Source: Sutterella massiliensis (GTDB lineage: Bacteria > Pseudomonadota > Gammaproteobacteria > Burkholderiales > Burkholderiaceae_F). Taken from it: 64,000 bases of DNA. Of the stretch, positions 1-11,125 are shown in pieces (the first letter of the stretch is position 1; each line of letters starts with the position of its first letter). The position numbers and the translations under genes are program-made. The notes under the pieces are model-generated. The model was not told the DNA's origin, did not search any database, and worked only from the letters and a program-made list of their open reading frames with translations. The stretch lies in contig NZ_JACJJC010000005.1 in assembly GCF_016899755.1 (NCBI RefSeq), positions 62,001 through 126,000 on the forward strand, written 5' to 3'.

Positions 1-91
1 TCAGAAGGTCTTCGCTGCCCGTAACAAGCCAGAAGGGCGCAAGCTCGGCTTGCGCTTCCAGGTAGGCAGCGAGTTCGCCCGCTTCAATCAT
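1..91 (-). CDS. holA: DNA polymerase III subunit delta, N-terminal fragment
   Basis: Only the first 30 codons lie in the window; the gene runs off the left edge. The visible start reads MIEAGELAAYLEAQ and then LAPFWLVTGSEDLL. The last part resembles the first strand and loop of the delta clamp-loader subunit, which opens the sliding clamp for the replisome. The ATG overlaps the lptE stop codon in an ATGA arrangement, so the two are translationally coupled. The lptE-holA order is standard in proteobacteria and supports the call as much as the short peptide does. The rest of the protein cannot be judged. Confidence 0.75.
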   Translation of the reverse strand, partial: MIEAGELAAYLEAQAELAPFWLVTGSEDLL

Positions 92-588
92 GGCTTTCGC
101 GCCGCTTCGATGTAGCGGATCATCTGCGCGATGAGGTCGTTTTCCATATCGCGGTAAAGGACCTCTTCTTCCTTTTCGCGCGAAAGGAATTCGCTTTCCG
201 AATACGTGATGTCTCGGTGTGCGATGAGCTGCGTCGGCTCGACGAAAGTGAAGTCTTCAATCGTCGACGTGACGCGGAATTCGATTGTGAGCGTGAGCTC
301 GTACTCGCGCGCGCGGCCCGAGTCGCTGATCGAGAGCACCTCGCGGTCACGCTCCCAGTCGATGAGTTCCAGAATCGCTTCCGCCTCATTCGGGCTCTTG
401 ACGCAGCGCACGTTCGAGCCGGATTCGATCATGCGCTTGAGCAAGCCGGAAAAGCGCGTGTTCTCGCGCATCTGCAGGTAAAGCGTTTCAAAGGGCGCCT
501 GGAAGTGGCCGCGAAGGCGAAAGCCGCAGCCCGAAAGAAGAAGGCCGGCGCCGGCGGCCGATAGCAGTGCGCGTCGAGTTGTCTGCAT
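88..588 (-). CDS. lptE: LPS-assembly lipoprotein LptE
   Basis: A protein of 166 residues with a lipoprotein signal peptide: a basic start (MQTTRR), a hydrophobic stretch and the lipobox LLSGC with the acylated Cys at residue 21. It continues with CGFRLRGH, the usual opening of mature LptE. LptE sits inside the LptD barrel in the outer membrane and helps deliver lipopolysaccharide to the cell surface. Length fits the family. It lies directly upstream of holA with a 4-base overlap. The usual partner leuS is further upstream but is separated by a terminator, and a TATAAT promoter lies about 195 bases before the start, so lptE-holA probably has its own transcript. Confidence 0.9.
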   Translation of the reverse strand: MQTTRRALLSAAGAGLLLSGCGFRLRGHFQAPFETLYLQMRENTRFSGLLKRMIESGSNVRCVKSPNEAEAILELIDWERDREVLSISDSGRAREYELTLTIEFRVTSTIEDFTFVEPTQLIAHRDITYSESEFLSREKEEEVLYRDMENDLIAQMIRYIEAARKP

Positions 589-883
589 GAAAATGGGGCC
601 GCAGGAGGCGCTTCGCGCTGCGAGTGAACTGGCGCGGACCCTCGGGCTGCGGCGGACGAAAGTGTCGGGTTCTGTGTTCGCACGCGGCGATTGCGGTCTG
701 CGTGCGGAGCGGGTCGGGCGCGAAGGCGGATCGGTCGCTTTGGGGGCGTTATCGTCGCTCTTCAGGGCGCTCGGGTCCGCTCATTATAAAGTGCGTCGCA
801 CCGTACAAAACGATGACCGGCCATAGAGACGGTTGCTGAAAAAAGGAAGCTACCGTCACCAAAAGCGAACCGAGAGAGCACAC
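589..883 (-). other. non-coding leader upstream of lptE
   Basis: Together with the leuS terminator, this forms a 390-base stretch without a gene between lptE and leuS. No convincing reading frame was seen on either strand. It holds the lptE promoter, which would give the transcript a leader of about 185 bases. I see no riboswitch or other named structure in it. Confidence 0.4.
783..811 (-). promoter_or_regulatory. sigma-70-type promoter for lptE-holA
   Basis: On the minus strand a perfect -10 hexamer TATAAT (783-788) is preceded, 17 bases upstream, by GTTTTG (806-811), a weak -35. It lies between the leuS terminator and lptE, where a promoter would be needed if leuS transcription stops. The -35 match is poor. 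Confidence 0.5.
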
Positions 884-920
884 GAAAATAAAGCCCGGCT
901 GCGCGGTTGCAGCCGGGCTT
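884..920 (-). terminator. rho-independent terminator of leuS
   Basis: A 12-bp GC-rich hairpin (arms 891-902 and 909-920, loop of 6) lies 59 bases after the leuS stop. Read on the minus strand it is followed by TTATTTTC. Confidence 0.85.
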
Positions 921-978
921 TCGAGCTTTGCGGCCCGAGGGAGCGCGGGCAGCTGCCCGCGGCTCGATCGCTTTGCGA

Positions 979-3615
979 TTACTTCGCGACGACGTTCACG
1001 AGGCGGTTCTTGACGACGATTACCTTGCGAACGGTGAGTTCACCCACAAAGCGCTGCACGTCGGGATTGGCGAGCGCAGCGGCCTCAATCGTCGCCTGGT
1101 CGGCGTCGGTCGGCACGCGGATTTCGCCGCGCAGCTTGCCGTTCACCTGCACGACGAGCTTCAATTCGTCGGCGGCGATCGCTTCTTCGGACCACTTCGG
1201 CCAGGGCGCATCGATGAGCTCGCCGATCGCTTCGACAAAGCCCACTTCGCCCCAGAGGGCGGTCGTGATGTGCGGCGCGATCGGGTAGAGCGTACGTAGC
1301 AGAATCGAAGCGCATTCCTTGCGGACGGCGTCCGCGGCGGCGCCTTCTTCCTTAAAGGCTTCGATCACGTTGAACATCTTCATGCAGGCCGACACGACCG
1401 TGTTGTACTGCATGCGCTCGAAGTCGAATTCGGCCTGGCGCAGCGCCGTATGCACTTCGCGGCGCAGATGCTTGGCGTCGTGGCTGAGCGCGGCGGCATC
1501 AAACGTCATCGGCGCGGCGAGCAGCGCTTCGTGCTTGGCATAGACCCAGTTCCAGATGCGGCGCAGGAAGCGGAACGTGCCTTCGGCACCCGAATTGGAC
1601 CAGGCGGCCGACTGATCGGGGGGACCGGCGAACATCACGAAGCTGCGGGCCGTGTCGGCACCGTACTTCTGAATGATGTCGCGCGGCTCGACAACGTTGC
1701 ACTTGGACTTCGACATCTTTTCGATGCCGCCGAGCACCACAGGCTCGCCGTCTTCCTTCGAAATCGCGCCCGAGGGACGGCCTTTGTCGTCGAACTGCAT
1801 TTCGACTTCATCCGGGTAGTACCAGCGGCGGTGGCCGTCGGGCAGATCGCGGTAGAAGCATTCGGCCATGAGCATGCCCTGCGTGAAGAGGCGCTTGAAG
1901 GGTTCGTCATACTTGACGAGCCCGAGGTCGCGCATCACCTTCGTCCAGAAGCGGGCGTAGAGCAGGTGCAGCACGGCGTGCTCGATGCCGCCGATGTACT
2001 GATCCATCGGCATCCAGTAGTCGGCGCGCTTGTCGACCATGGCTTCGTTGCAGTCGGGCGAGCAGTAGCGCTGGAAGTACCACGAGGAGTCGACGAACGT
2101 GTCCATCGTGTCGGTTTCGCGCTCGGCGTCGCAGCCGCACTTCGGGCACTTCACCTTCTTGAAGGCGTCGCACTTGTCGAGCGGGTTGCCGCTGCCGTCC
2201 GGCACGAGGTCTTCGGGCAGAACAACCGGGAGGTCTTCGTAGGGAACGGGGACCGGGCCGCAGTGCGGGCACTTGATGATCGGAATCGGCGTACCCCAGT
2301 AGCGCTGGCGGGAAATGCCCCAGTCGCGCAGACGGAACTGCACGCGCTTTTCGCCCAAGCCCTTTTCGGCGAGGTCCTTGAGGATCGCTTCAAAGGCGGC
2401 GTGGAAGCCGAGACCGTCATAGGCGCCCGAGTTGACGAGCTTCGTTTCGTCGGACTTTTCGCCGTACCACTCTTCCCAGGCCTCGGTCGAGTAGGTCTGG
2501 CCTTCGACGGAAACCACCTGCTTGATGGGCAGACCGTATTTCTTGGCAAACGCAAAGTCGCGTTCGTCGTGCGCGGGTACGCCCATGACGGCGCCTTCGC
2601 CGTAGCTCATGAGCACGTAGTTGCCGACCCAGACGGGGATGTCGGCGCCCGTGAGCGGGTGCTTCACCGAGAAGCCCGTGGGGACGCCCTTCTTTTCCAT
2701 CGTCGCCATGTCGGCTTCGGAGACCGAACCCTTGGCGCATTCCTTGATGAAGGCCTGCAGCTGCGGATTATTTTCGCTCAGGCGCGTGGCGAGCGGATGC
2801 TCGGCCGCAATCGACATGAAGGTGACGCCCATCAGGGTGTCCGGGCGCGTCGTGTAGACGCGCAGCGTCTTGGCTTCGCCGTCGAGTTCGTACGGGAACG
2901 TGATCGTGAGGCCTTCGGAGCGGCCGATCCAGTGTTCCTGCATGCGGCGGACCTGTTCGGGCCACCCGTCAAGCTGCTTGAGGTCGTCCAAAAGTTCCTG
3001 CGCGTACTGCGTGATGCCGAGGTAGTAACCCGGGATTTCACGCTTTTCGACAACGGCGCCCGAGCGCCAGCCGCGCCCGTCGATCACCTGTTCGTTGGCG
3101 AGAACGGTCTTGTCGACCGGGTCCCAGTTGACGATCTGCGTCTTGCGGTACGCAATGCCCTTTTCGAGCATCTTGAGGAACATCCACTGGTTCCAGCGAT
3201 AGTACTCGGGGCGGCACGTGGCGACTTCGCGCGACCAGTCGAAGGCGAGCCCCAGGGGCTCCATCTGCGACTTCATGTCGGCGATGTTGTTGTAGGTCCA
3301 CTGCGCAGGAGCCACCTTCTTGGCGATGGCAGCGTTTTCAGCCGGCAGACCGAACGCGTCCCAGCCCATCGGGGTCATGACGTTGTAGCCCTTCATGCGG
3401 AAGTAGCGGTACATCACGTCGTTGAGCGTGTAGTTGCGCACATGACCCATGTGCAGCTTGCCGCTCGGGTAGGGAAGCATCGAGCAGACGTAGAACTTGG
3501 GCTTGGGATTGCCCTTCTCGTCGAGCGCATTTTCGACGGCACGATAGACGTCGCGGGCCTTCCACATGCCCTGAACTTCGCTCTCGACCGCCTGCGGGGA
3601 GTAAGTCTCGCGCAT
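979..3615 (-). CDS. leuS: leucyl-tRNA synthetase
   Basis: Class I aminoacyl-tRNA synthetase that charges tRNA-Leu. The HIGH motif appears as HMGH within [14 protein letters not shown], near residue 47. The KMSKS loop is present as KMSKSKCN in the C-terminal third. Between them lies the large CP1 editing domain and a zinc-type module with CPHCG and CPKCG. Length is 878 residues, normal for the bacterial enzyme. The reading frame is open for another 35 codons upstream, but [11 protein letters not shown] is the usual N-terminus, so the inner ATG is chosen. It is expressed alone, divergent from the helicase gene and closed by a strong hairpin terminator. Confidence 0.97.
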   Translation of the reverse strand: MRETYSPQAVESEVQGMWKARDVYRAVENALDEKGNPKPKFYVCSMLPYPSGKLHMGHVRNYTLNDVMYRYFRMKGYNVMTPMGWDAFGLPAENAAIAKKVAPAQWTYNNIADMKSQMEPLGLAFDWSREVATCRPEYYRWNQWMFLKMLEKGIAYRKTQIVNWDPVDKTVLANEQVIDGRGWRSGAVVEKREIPGYYLGITQYAQELLDDLKQLDGWPEQVRRMQEHWIGRSEGLTITFPYELDGEAKTLRVYTTRPDTLMGVTFMSIAAEHPLATRLSENNPQLQAFIKECAKGSVSEADMATMEKKGVPTGFSVKHPLTGADIPVWVGNYVLMSYGEGAVMGVPAHDERDFAFAKKYGLPIKQVVSVEGQTYSTEAWEEWYGEKSDETKLVNSGAYDGLGFHAAFEAILKDLAEKGLGEKRVQFRLRDWGISRQRYWGTPIPIIKCPHCGPVPVPYEDLPVVLPEDLVPDGSGNPLDKCDAFKKVKCPKCGCDAERETDTMDTFVDSSWYFQRYCSPDCNEAMVDKRADYWMPMDQYIGGIEHAVLHLLYARFWTKVMRDLGLVKYDEPFKRLFTQGMLMAECFYRDLPDGHRRWYYPDEVEMQFDDKGRPSGAISKEDGEPVVLGGIEKMSKSKCNVVEPRDIIQKYGADTARSFVMFAGPPDQSAAWSNSGAEGTFRFLRRIWNWVYAKHEALLAAPMTFDAAALSHDAKHLRREVHTALRQAEFDFERMQYNTVVSACMKMFNVIEAFKEEGAAADAVRKECASILLRTLYPIAPHITTALWGEVGFVEAIGELIDAPWPKWSEEAIAADELKLVVQVNGKLRGEIRVPTDADQATIEAAALANPDVQRFVGELTVRKVIVVKNRLVNVVAK

Positions 3616-3947
3616 AACGCTTAAATCCGATAATTGAGAGTTGAACGGAAAAAAATAGTCAGTCGAAAAGTATAGCCATTTGTCTTTGGGACCCGCGTGC
3701 GCGTGCTGTGCACTTCGCAAGCGCCGCCACGCCGATCATGACGGCGCGACGCTTCGTCTAAGCGTTTGTGCCGAGCGCGTATCTCGTTTTCTCGCGGCCG
3801 ACGCGCGCCGCACGGAAACGAACCAATGGGCGCTCGGATGCCGAAATATGCTAACTTTTCGAGCCTCGAATTCACCTCCGGGGAGCTTTCTGCCGCAGCG
3901 CCGCACTCCCAGGAGGGAAAACCCGTCCTGCAAAGCCTTTCCACGCC
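3616..3947. other. divergent promoter region leuS / uvrD
   Basis: No gene is visible in these 332 bases. A TATACT hexamer on the minus strand (3669-3674) is a plausible -10 for leuS, without a clear -35. On the plus side, TATGCTAACT around 3847-3856 is a weak candidate -10 for the helicase gene. Confidence 0.35.
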
Positions 3948-6482
<2,535 letters not shown>

Positions 6483-6506
6483 GGCGCAGCGAGCGCAAAG
6501 CCGTCT

Positions 6507-6542
6507 TTCATAGCGGCGCAGATCCGCAGGCGCCGTTATGAA
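6507..6542 (+). other. stem-loop after uvrD
   Basis: A 13-bp hairpin with one G-T pair (arms 6507-6519 and 6530-6542) starts 24 bases after the helicase stop. There is no T tract behind it, so it may end the helicase transcript by a rho-linked route or simply protect the 3' end. It lies about 100 bases before the tRNA. Confidence 0.4.
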
Positions 6543-6646
6543 GTCGTCCGTGCTAGACTTGCCATTCTTCCTGACGGGGGGCCTGGTGCCGTCCGTCGAT
6601 GCCGGACCTTCGCGGCGGCTCTTTGCCGAGCGGCAGCGAACGTCTC

Positions 6647-6722
6647 CGGGCCATAGTTCAACTGGATAGAACTGTCCCCTCCTAAGGGACCGATCTGGGT
6701 TCGAGTCCCGGTGGCCCGGCCA
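6647..6722 (+). tRNA. tRNA-Arg (anticodon CCT)
   Basis: A complete 76-base cloverleaf. The acceptor stem CGGGCCA pairs fully with TGGCCCG. The D arm is followed by an anticodon stem GTCCC/GGGAC with loop CTCCTAA, giving anticodon CCT at 6681-6683, which reads AGG. The T arm carries TTCGAGT. Discriminator G and an encoded CCA end the gene. A single-gene unit with its own terminator follows. No repeat of the tRNA 3' end was noticed nearby, so it does not appear to be an integration site here. Confidence 0.97.
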
Positions 6723-6745
6723 GCGCGCGATAAGCCGCTGCAAAG

Positions 6746-6787
6746 AAAAGCCTTCCTGTCCTCGTCGGATAATGGAAGGCTTTTTTG
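6746..6787 (+). terminator. rho-independent terminator of tRNA-Arg
   Basis: Stem AGCCTTCC/GGAAGGCT (6749-6756 and 6774-6781), followed by a run of six T, 24 bases after the CCA end. Confidence 0.85.
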
Positions 6788-6810
6788 TTTTTCGGCCCGC
6801 CAAACGACTC

Positions 6811-6888
6811 GAGCCCGGCTTGAGACCGGGCTTGAATGCGGATCAGCATTGTCGAAGTGCCGCCCGAGAGAATTCCTTGCGGCACTTC
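6811..6888 (-). terminator. two stem-loops downstream of asparaginase
   Basis: Just past the asparaginase stop are a 10-bp stem (6854-6863 with 6879-6888) and a 7-bp GC stem (6812-6818 with 6826-6832). Neither has a T run on the minus strand, so termination is only probable. Confidence 0.4.
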
Positions 6889-6902
6889 AGATCGTCAGCC
6901 GA

Positions 6903-7949
6903 TTAGTACTGGTCGAAGTACTTCTGGACTTCCTTCCAGTCGCTCGTCTTCGTCAGAGCGAGCTGCAGAAGCACGCGGGCCTTCTGCGGGTTGAGCGAAC
7001 CCGAGGCAACCCAGTGCATCTTCTGGTCGTCGACTTCGGCTTCCTTCGTCGTGGCGCCCGTCGGGACGCGCGAAGAACGAACCACAACCGTGCCGTCCTT
7101 GGCAGCCTTTTCGAGGATCGGCCAGATCGCCTTGTGGATGTTGCCGTTGCCGACACCGGCGGAGACGATGCCCTTGTAGCCGGCCTTCACAAGCGCTTCG
7201 GCCTGGTAGCCTTCAACGCCGGCGTGGTTGTAGACGATACCGACCTTCGGAAGCGATTCGAGCTTCGTCACGTCGAACGGAGCTTCCTTCTGAGCGCGCA
7301 GACCGACGGCTTCGTATTCAACATGGTTGTTGAAGATCGTGCCGACCTTGCCGAAGTTGCCGGCCTGGAACGTTTCGGGCTGAACCGTATTGGTCTTGAT
7401 CACTTCGCGGGCGCCGACAACAACGTTGTCCATGGCAACCACGACGCCCTGCTTGGCGGTTTCGGGCGTGGCGGCCGTCAGAACGGCGTTAAAGAGGTTG
7501 CGGGGACCGTCAGCCGAGAGGCCCGTCGAGGGCAGCATGGCGCCGACGAGAACGACCGGCTTCTTGCAGCGGTTCGTGAGCTGCAGGAAGTAGGCGGTTT
7601 CTTCCATCGTGTCGGTACCGTGCGTGATCACGAAGCCGTCATACTTGCCGCAGTCGGCCGAGATCGTCTTGGCGAGCTTGAGCCAGACTTCGTCGGACAT
7701 GTCCTGCGAACCGATGTTCGTGACCTGGACGGGCGTGACGTTCGCGATCTTGGCGAGTTCGGGAACCGCGTCGACGAGGTGGTTCACCGAGACCTTGCCA
7801 GCCTGGTAGGCCGAGCCGGTCGAGGAAGCGCCGGCACCGGCGATCGTGCCGCCCGTGGCGAGCACGGCGATATTCGGCAGCGAGGCGGCCATGGCGGCGC
7901 TCGAAAGGGCGGCGATACCAAGGGCGACAAGGGTGTGTTTGATCTTCAT
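6903..7949 (-). CDS. ansB: periplasmic (type II) L-asparaginase
   Basis: Hydrolyses asparagine to aspartate and ammonia in the periplasm. A Sec signal peptide covers residues 1 to about 22 (MKIKHTLVALGIAALSSAAMA). The mature part opens with LPNIAVLATGGTIAG, carrying the nucleophilic Thr (residue 35). The second active-site block is THGTDTMEETA. Length is 348 residues, normal for the family. The start three codons into the open frame is chosen because AAAGGAG lies 9 bases before it, but directly against the outer ATG. Substrate preference between Asn and Gln cannot be read here. Aspartate from this enzyme could feed the fumarate chemistry and dicarboxylate carriers encoded elsewhere in the window. 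Confidence 0.93.
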   Translation of the reverse strand: MKIKHTLVALGIAALSSAAMAASLPNIAVLATGGTIAGAGASSTGSAYQAGKVSVNHLVDAVPELAKIANVTPVQVTNIGSQDMSDEVWLKLAKTISADCGKYDGFVITHGTDTMEETAYFLQLTNRCKKPVVLVGAMLPSTGLSADGPRNLFNAVLTAATPETAKQGVVVAMDNVVVGAREVIKTNTVQPETFQAGNFGKVGTIFNNHVEYEAVGLRAQKEAPFDVTKLESLPKVGIVYNHAGVEGYQAEALVKAGYKGIVSAGVGNGNIHKAIWPILEKAAKDGTVVVRSSRVPTGATTKEAEVDDQKMHWVASGSLNPQKARVLLQLALTKTSDWKEVQKYFDQY

Positions 7950-8204
7950 GACGAACATCTCCTTTGGGTGAAATGCTTTTTCTAGTGTTGGTCGATTCCG
8001 GTCGAACCCATCCGACCGGAAAGCACTGGTCCTGCTTCGTGAGGCGCGCGAGCGATAGTTCTTTTCGCGCGCCGCACCTGCATTTGCGAAGAAAAGTCTA
8101 TCGATCGGGGCGCTCGTCGGCGATCAAAAACAGTAAGACTATTGCCTCAGTTCAATAAAACCGAACAGGTAGGGAAAAGTGCCTATTTCTAAATGGAGAA
8201 AGCA

Positions 8205-8719
8205 ATGGGTGCTTCCGGCAAGCGAGATGACATTTCGCCTGGTGACTTCAATGAAAGTCCCTGAAGGTAGGGCGCTTCAGTCCAGGCTCTGCTCGGAATC
8301 GTCTTGAGCGACGTCGGTATTGCGCTTGTCTTCACGACCGCGGCCGTCTATTTCGCCGCCTTTGTCGCCGGACTGCCGTTAAAAAGCGTGCAACGCTTCA
8401 GGCGATCGAATTCGCCGCGCGTGTGCACGGCGCAACGCCCTTAACGGTTTTTCGCCGGGGCACGATGCCGCTCGTGCGGCCGCATTTGGCGGCAGGCCTG
8501 CTTTTGGGACTCACACGGGCGAGTGGCGAAGTGGGCATCACGATGATGCTGGGCGGCAATATTTCCGATCGTACCAACACGCTTTCGCTCGAGATTTTCA
8601 ATGCCGTCTCTCGTGCCGAATTCGACGCTGCAACCGCACTCTGCCTGCTGCCAACGATCTTTACATTCGTCGTCTTTTGCCTTCTCGAAATCATTCAGAA
8701 ACGTTCAGTCAAGCTCTGA
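8205..8719 (+). pseudogene. molybdate/tungstate-type ABC transporter permease, degraded
   Basis: Remains of a ModB/TupB/CysU-type inner-membrane permease. An ATG with a GGAGAA site starts a frame that hits TGA after 19 codons and TAG soon after. The same frame then continues with ALLGIVLSDVGIALVFTTAA, matching permease membrane segments. Near 8396 a one-base slip moves the homology to another frame. That frame runs through LQAIEFAARVHGATPL, the conserved loop that contacts the ATPase, and then RASGEVGITMMLGGN and a last membrane segment. About 165 of the expected 230-280 residues remain. No binding protein or ATPase gene is next to it. The exact substrate of the ancestor is uncertain. Confidence 0.75.
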
Positions 8720-8881
8720 GGTTTGGCGCCCGGCCTTCATTTTTCATAAGCCGTACTCGCCGTAGCGATCGTTTAGGCACTAAATCGCATCTGTCGAGGT
8801 CGTATTACCGGACATAACGCAAAGGCTCAAACTGCCAATTTTTTCTCTGGTGCGTCGAAGACGAGGCAGGCAAACTTTAGG

Positions 8882-9051
8882 TGGCGCGAAATGACAAGAA
8901 GAATGGTATGTACTGACCTATCGCGACAAGCGAGTTTGCGATATTGTGCGTCCTCTTTATGAAAAAGAACTTTGCGACTATTTGAAAAATAAGAAAATTT
9001 CTCCAATAGATGGCTCGGATGTGCGGGATATCTACTGGCGCGAAATGACAA
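8882..9051 (+). repeat. 16-bp direct repeat pair bounding coding debris
   Basis: TGGCGCGAAATGACAA occurs exactly at 8882-8897 and again at 9036-9051. The copies are 154 bases apart and therefore in different reading frames. The second copy encodes WREMT near the end of the unrecognised frame. It may be a footprint of a small duplication or deletion event. Confidence 0.6.
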
Positions 9052-9083
9052 TAGCTTGACGTTCTGAGCGGTAATTGGGCGAC

Positions 9084-9148
9084 GTCTGAAACCTATAGTT
9101 TTTTGCAACGCCGGCGCGCAAAGGAGGCGCGTCCGTTGAGTTTCAGAC
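9084..9148. promoter_or_regulatory. inverted repeat in the allE leader
   Basis: Perfect 9-base arms GTCTGAAAC (9084-9092) and GTTTCAGAC (9140-9148) bracket a 47-base segment ending just before the allE ribosome binding site (AGGAG). It could be an operator pair or an mRNA stem hiding the leader. No regulator is assigned. Confidence 0.45.
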
Positions 9149-9162
9149 ACTAGGAGACAAAC

Positions 9163-9936
9163 ATGCCCGGCTATCCGCAGGACCTTCTTTCGAACCGTTC
9201 GGTCGTCAAGCACGACTTTGCGATCATCACGCCGCAGGGGCGCGTCATCAACACCATCCCCGGCATCGTCGACACGAAGATGACGATTCTGTGCTCGCCC
9301 AAGATCGGCGCCGGCTTCGTGCAGCTGATCGGCACGCTCGGTCCCGATGCGCACACGGAATATCCGTACGCGACCGAAGCGCTTGAAGAGTCCTTCATCT
9401 ATGTGCTCGACGGCGAAGTCGAACTTGAAGTGACGGTCGGCGACGAAACGTGCGTTCTCACGCAGGGCGGCTATGCCTATGCGCCCGCCGGCGTCGGCAT
9501 CGGCTTCCGCACGAAGAACGGCCGCGAAGGCCGCATCCTGCTCTACAAGCAGCGCTACATCCCGCATCCGAAGGGCCTCAAGCCCTGGACGGTCTTCGGC
9601 AACATCAACGAAGTTGCCTTCCGCGACTACGACGGCATGGCCAACGTGCACGTCAAGGACTTCCTCCCGGTTGAAGAAGCCTTCGACATGAACATGCACA
9701 TCCTCTCGTTCGATCCGGGTGCCTCGCACAACATCTGCGAAACGCATGTTCAGGAACACGGTGCCTACATCTACGAAGGCCAGGGCACGTATCTCCTTGA
9801 CGATACCTGGTACCTCGTCAAGAAGGAAGACTTCCTCTGGATGGGCGCCTTCTCGGTGCAGGCGGGCTACGGCATCGGCCGCGAACCCTTCTCCTACATC
9901 TATTCGAAGGACTGCAACCGCGACGTCGAAATCTGA
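9163..9936 (+). CDS. allE: (S)-ureidoglycine aminohydrolase
   Basis: A bicupin of 257 residues matching AllE (YlbA), the manganese enzyme that converts (S)-ureidoglycine to (S)-ureidoglycolate and ammonia in allantoin breakdown. The N-terminal cupin covers roughly residues 45-125 (EESFIYVLDGEVELEV). The C-terminal cupin covers about 170-250, with metal-ligand-like HNICETHVQEHGAYIYEGQG. The start has TAGGAG six bases upstream. Allantoinase and allantoate amidohydrolase are not in the window, so the substrate must come from genes elsewhere. A carbamoyltransferase and a carbamate kinase follow on the same strand, linking the gene to carbamoyl-phosphate chemistry. Confidence 0.88.
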   Translation: MPGYPQDLLSNRSVVKHDFAIITPQGRVINTIPGIVDTKMTILCSPKIGAGFVQLIGTLGPDAHTEYPYATEALEESFIYVLDGEVELEVTVGDETCVLTQGGYAYAPAGVGIGFRTKNGREGRILLYKQRYIPHPKGLKPWTVFGNINEVAFRDYDGMANVHVKDFLPVEEAFDMNMHILSFDPGASHNICETHVQEHGAYIYEGQGTYLLDDTWYLVKKEDFLWMGAFSVQAGYGIGREPFSYIYSKDCNRDVEI

Positions 9937-10059
9937 TCGACCGAACGACTTTCGAAGAATCTCACTCGTCGTGCGAGCGCACTTCGTCTCAGACCGAACT
10001 TCAGACCTGAGGGCGCTCGCCGACCGAACAATCAACCACGACCCAATAAGGAGCCGATC

Positions 10060-11088
10060 ATGGCGCTCGACGCAAACTTCAAAGCCCTTGACATCCGTGA
10101 ATACCTTGACGCGACCCACATGCGCGGCAAGAACATCACGTTCCTCGACGACTTCTCGCAGGACGAAATCATGAGCCTCTTCCGCGCTGCGGAAATGCTC
10201 GAACCGTTCATGCGCACCGGCACGGACCTCCTCAAGGGCAAGGTGCTCTACACGCTCTTCTTCCAGCCCTCGACCCGTACGCGATGCTCGCACGAAAACG
10301 CCATGCACCGCCTCGGCGGCTCGGTGATCACTGAAGCCGACCCGACGCACAATTCCTCCGTCGCGAAGAACGAGTCGCTCGCCGACTCGCTGCGCGTGAC
10401 GAGCGAATACGCCGACGTCATCGTGATGCGTCACCCGAACGACCAGGAAGCCCTGGGCGCGCTCGAAGAAATCAAGGGTCACTGCTCGCCCGTGATCTCC
10501 GGCGGCTACGGCAACGTCACGCACCCGACGCAGGGGCTGCTCGACTCCTACACCTGCTGGCGCGCCTTCGGCGACCTCTCGAAGCTCACGGTTGCGATCG
10601 CCACGCCCGACCTCTCGCGCGCCCGCTCCGGGCAGTCCTTCGCGCTTGCGCTCGCCCGCCTCGGCGCCAAGATCGTCTACACGGGCACGAGTGAACTGCG
10701 TACGCCCGAAATCGTTCGTCAGAAGCTCGTCGCCATGGGTGCGAACTTCGAAGAACACTTCGACCTCACGATGAAGCAGAACGAAGAGCTCTACATGGAC
10801 AAGGGCGTCGACCTTATCTATCTGCCGGGCTGCTCCGTGAAGAAGGACGATCCGAACCGCGCCGACTTCGAAAAGAAGATGGCCAACTACTACGTCTCGC
10901 TCGAAATGCTCAAGAACATCAAGGCGAAGACTGGCAAGACCGTCGGCGTGCATCACTCGCTGCCGCGCAACCCTGGCGAATTCGACTTCGGCATCGACAA
11001 CACCGAGCACCAGCTCTACTTCCGTGCGATCGGCTTCTCGGTGGCGCTGCGCATGGCGCTCCTCGCTTCCGTCGTCGGCGTTGCCTAA
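10060..11088 (+). CDS. aspartate/ornithine carbamoyltransferase family protein, unknown acceptor (UTCase-like)
   Basis: A 342-residue transcarbamoylase. The carbamoyl-phosphate site is intact: PSTRTR, the SVAKNES loop, VMRHP and HPTQGLLD. The acceptor side departs from known enzymes. Where aspartate transcarbamoylase has TRVQ, this has YLPGCSVKKDD. The late loop is HHSLPR, not HPLPR (aspartate) or HCLP (ornithine). It is therefore unlikely to be biosynthetic PyrB or ArgF. Set between allE and carbamate kinase it most likely runs in the breakdown direction, releasing carbamoyl phosphate from a ureido compound. This is inference from context and from the known link of YgeW-type unknown transcarbamoylases with purine catabolism. 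RBS AAGGAG is present. Confidence 0.8.
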   Translation: MALDANFKALDIREYLDATHMRGKNITFLDDFSQDEIMSLFRAAEMLEPFMRTGTDLLKGKVLYTLFFQPSTRTRCSHENAMHRLGGSVITEADPTHNSSVAKNESLADSLRVTSEYADVIVMRHPNDQEALGALEEIKGHCSPVISGGYGNVTHPTQGLLDSYTCWRAFGDLSKLTVAIATPDLSRARSGQSFALALARLGAKIVYTGTSELRTPEIVRQKLVAMGANFEEHFDLTMKQNEELYMDKGVDLIYLPGCSVKKDDPNRADFEKKMANYYVSLEMLKNIKAKTGKTVGVHHSLPRNPGEFDFGIDNTEHQLYFRAIGFSVALRMALLASVVGVA

Positions 11089-11125
11089 TTCGTCGGAAGA
11101 AACCGGAAAAGACTTCTCCGGAAGT

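Larger units (their letters stand above)
8720..9162. other. AT-rich stretch with coding debris and allE leader
   Basis: No intact gene. Codons 8895-9058 on the plus strand are open and could encode WYVLTYRDKRVCDIVRPLYE and more, ending YWREMTIA, but there is no proper start. I do not recognise the peptide. Base composition is clearly lower in GC than the neighbours, suggesting foreign or decayed DNA. The last ~100 bases form the allE leader. Confidence 0.4.

Noticed and set aside
1450..3624. 724-residue open frame on the plus strand over leuS
   Set aside because: It is antisense to an unmistakable leucyl-tRNA synthetase. Its translation is Arg/Val/His-rich with no domain, as expected from GC-driven shadow frames.
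6647..6722. tRNA-Arg as a phage or island attachment site
   Set aside because: No second copy of the tRNA 3' end was noticed in the window and no integrase or phage gene is present.
8205..8719. Permease remnant as two small real genes
   Set aside because: Both parts align to consecutive regions of one permease with a stop and a frame slip between them, so one broken gene explains them better.
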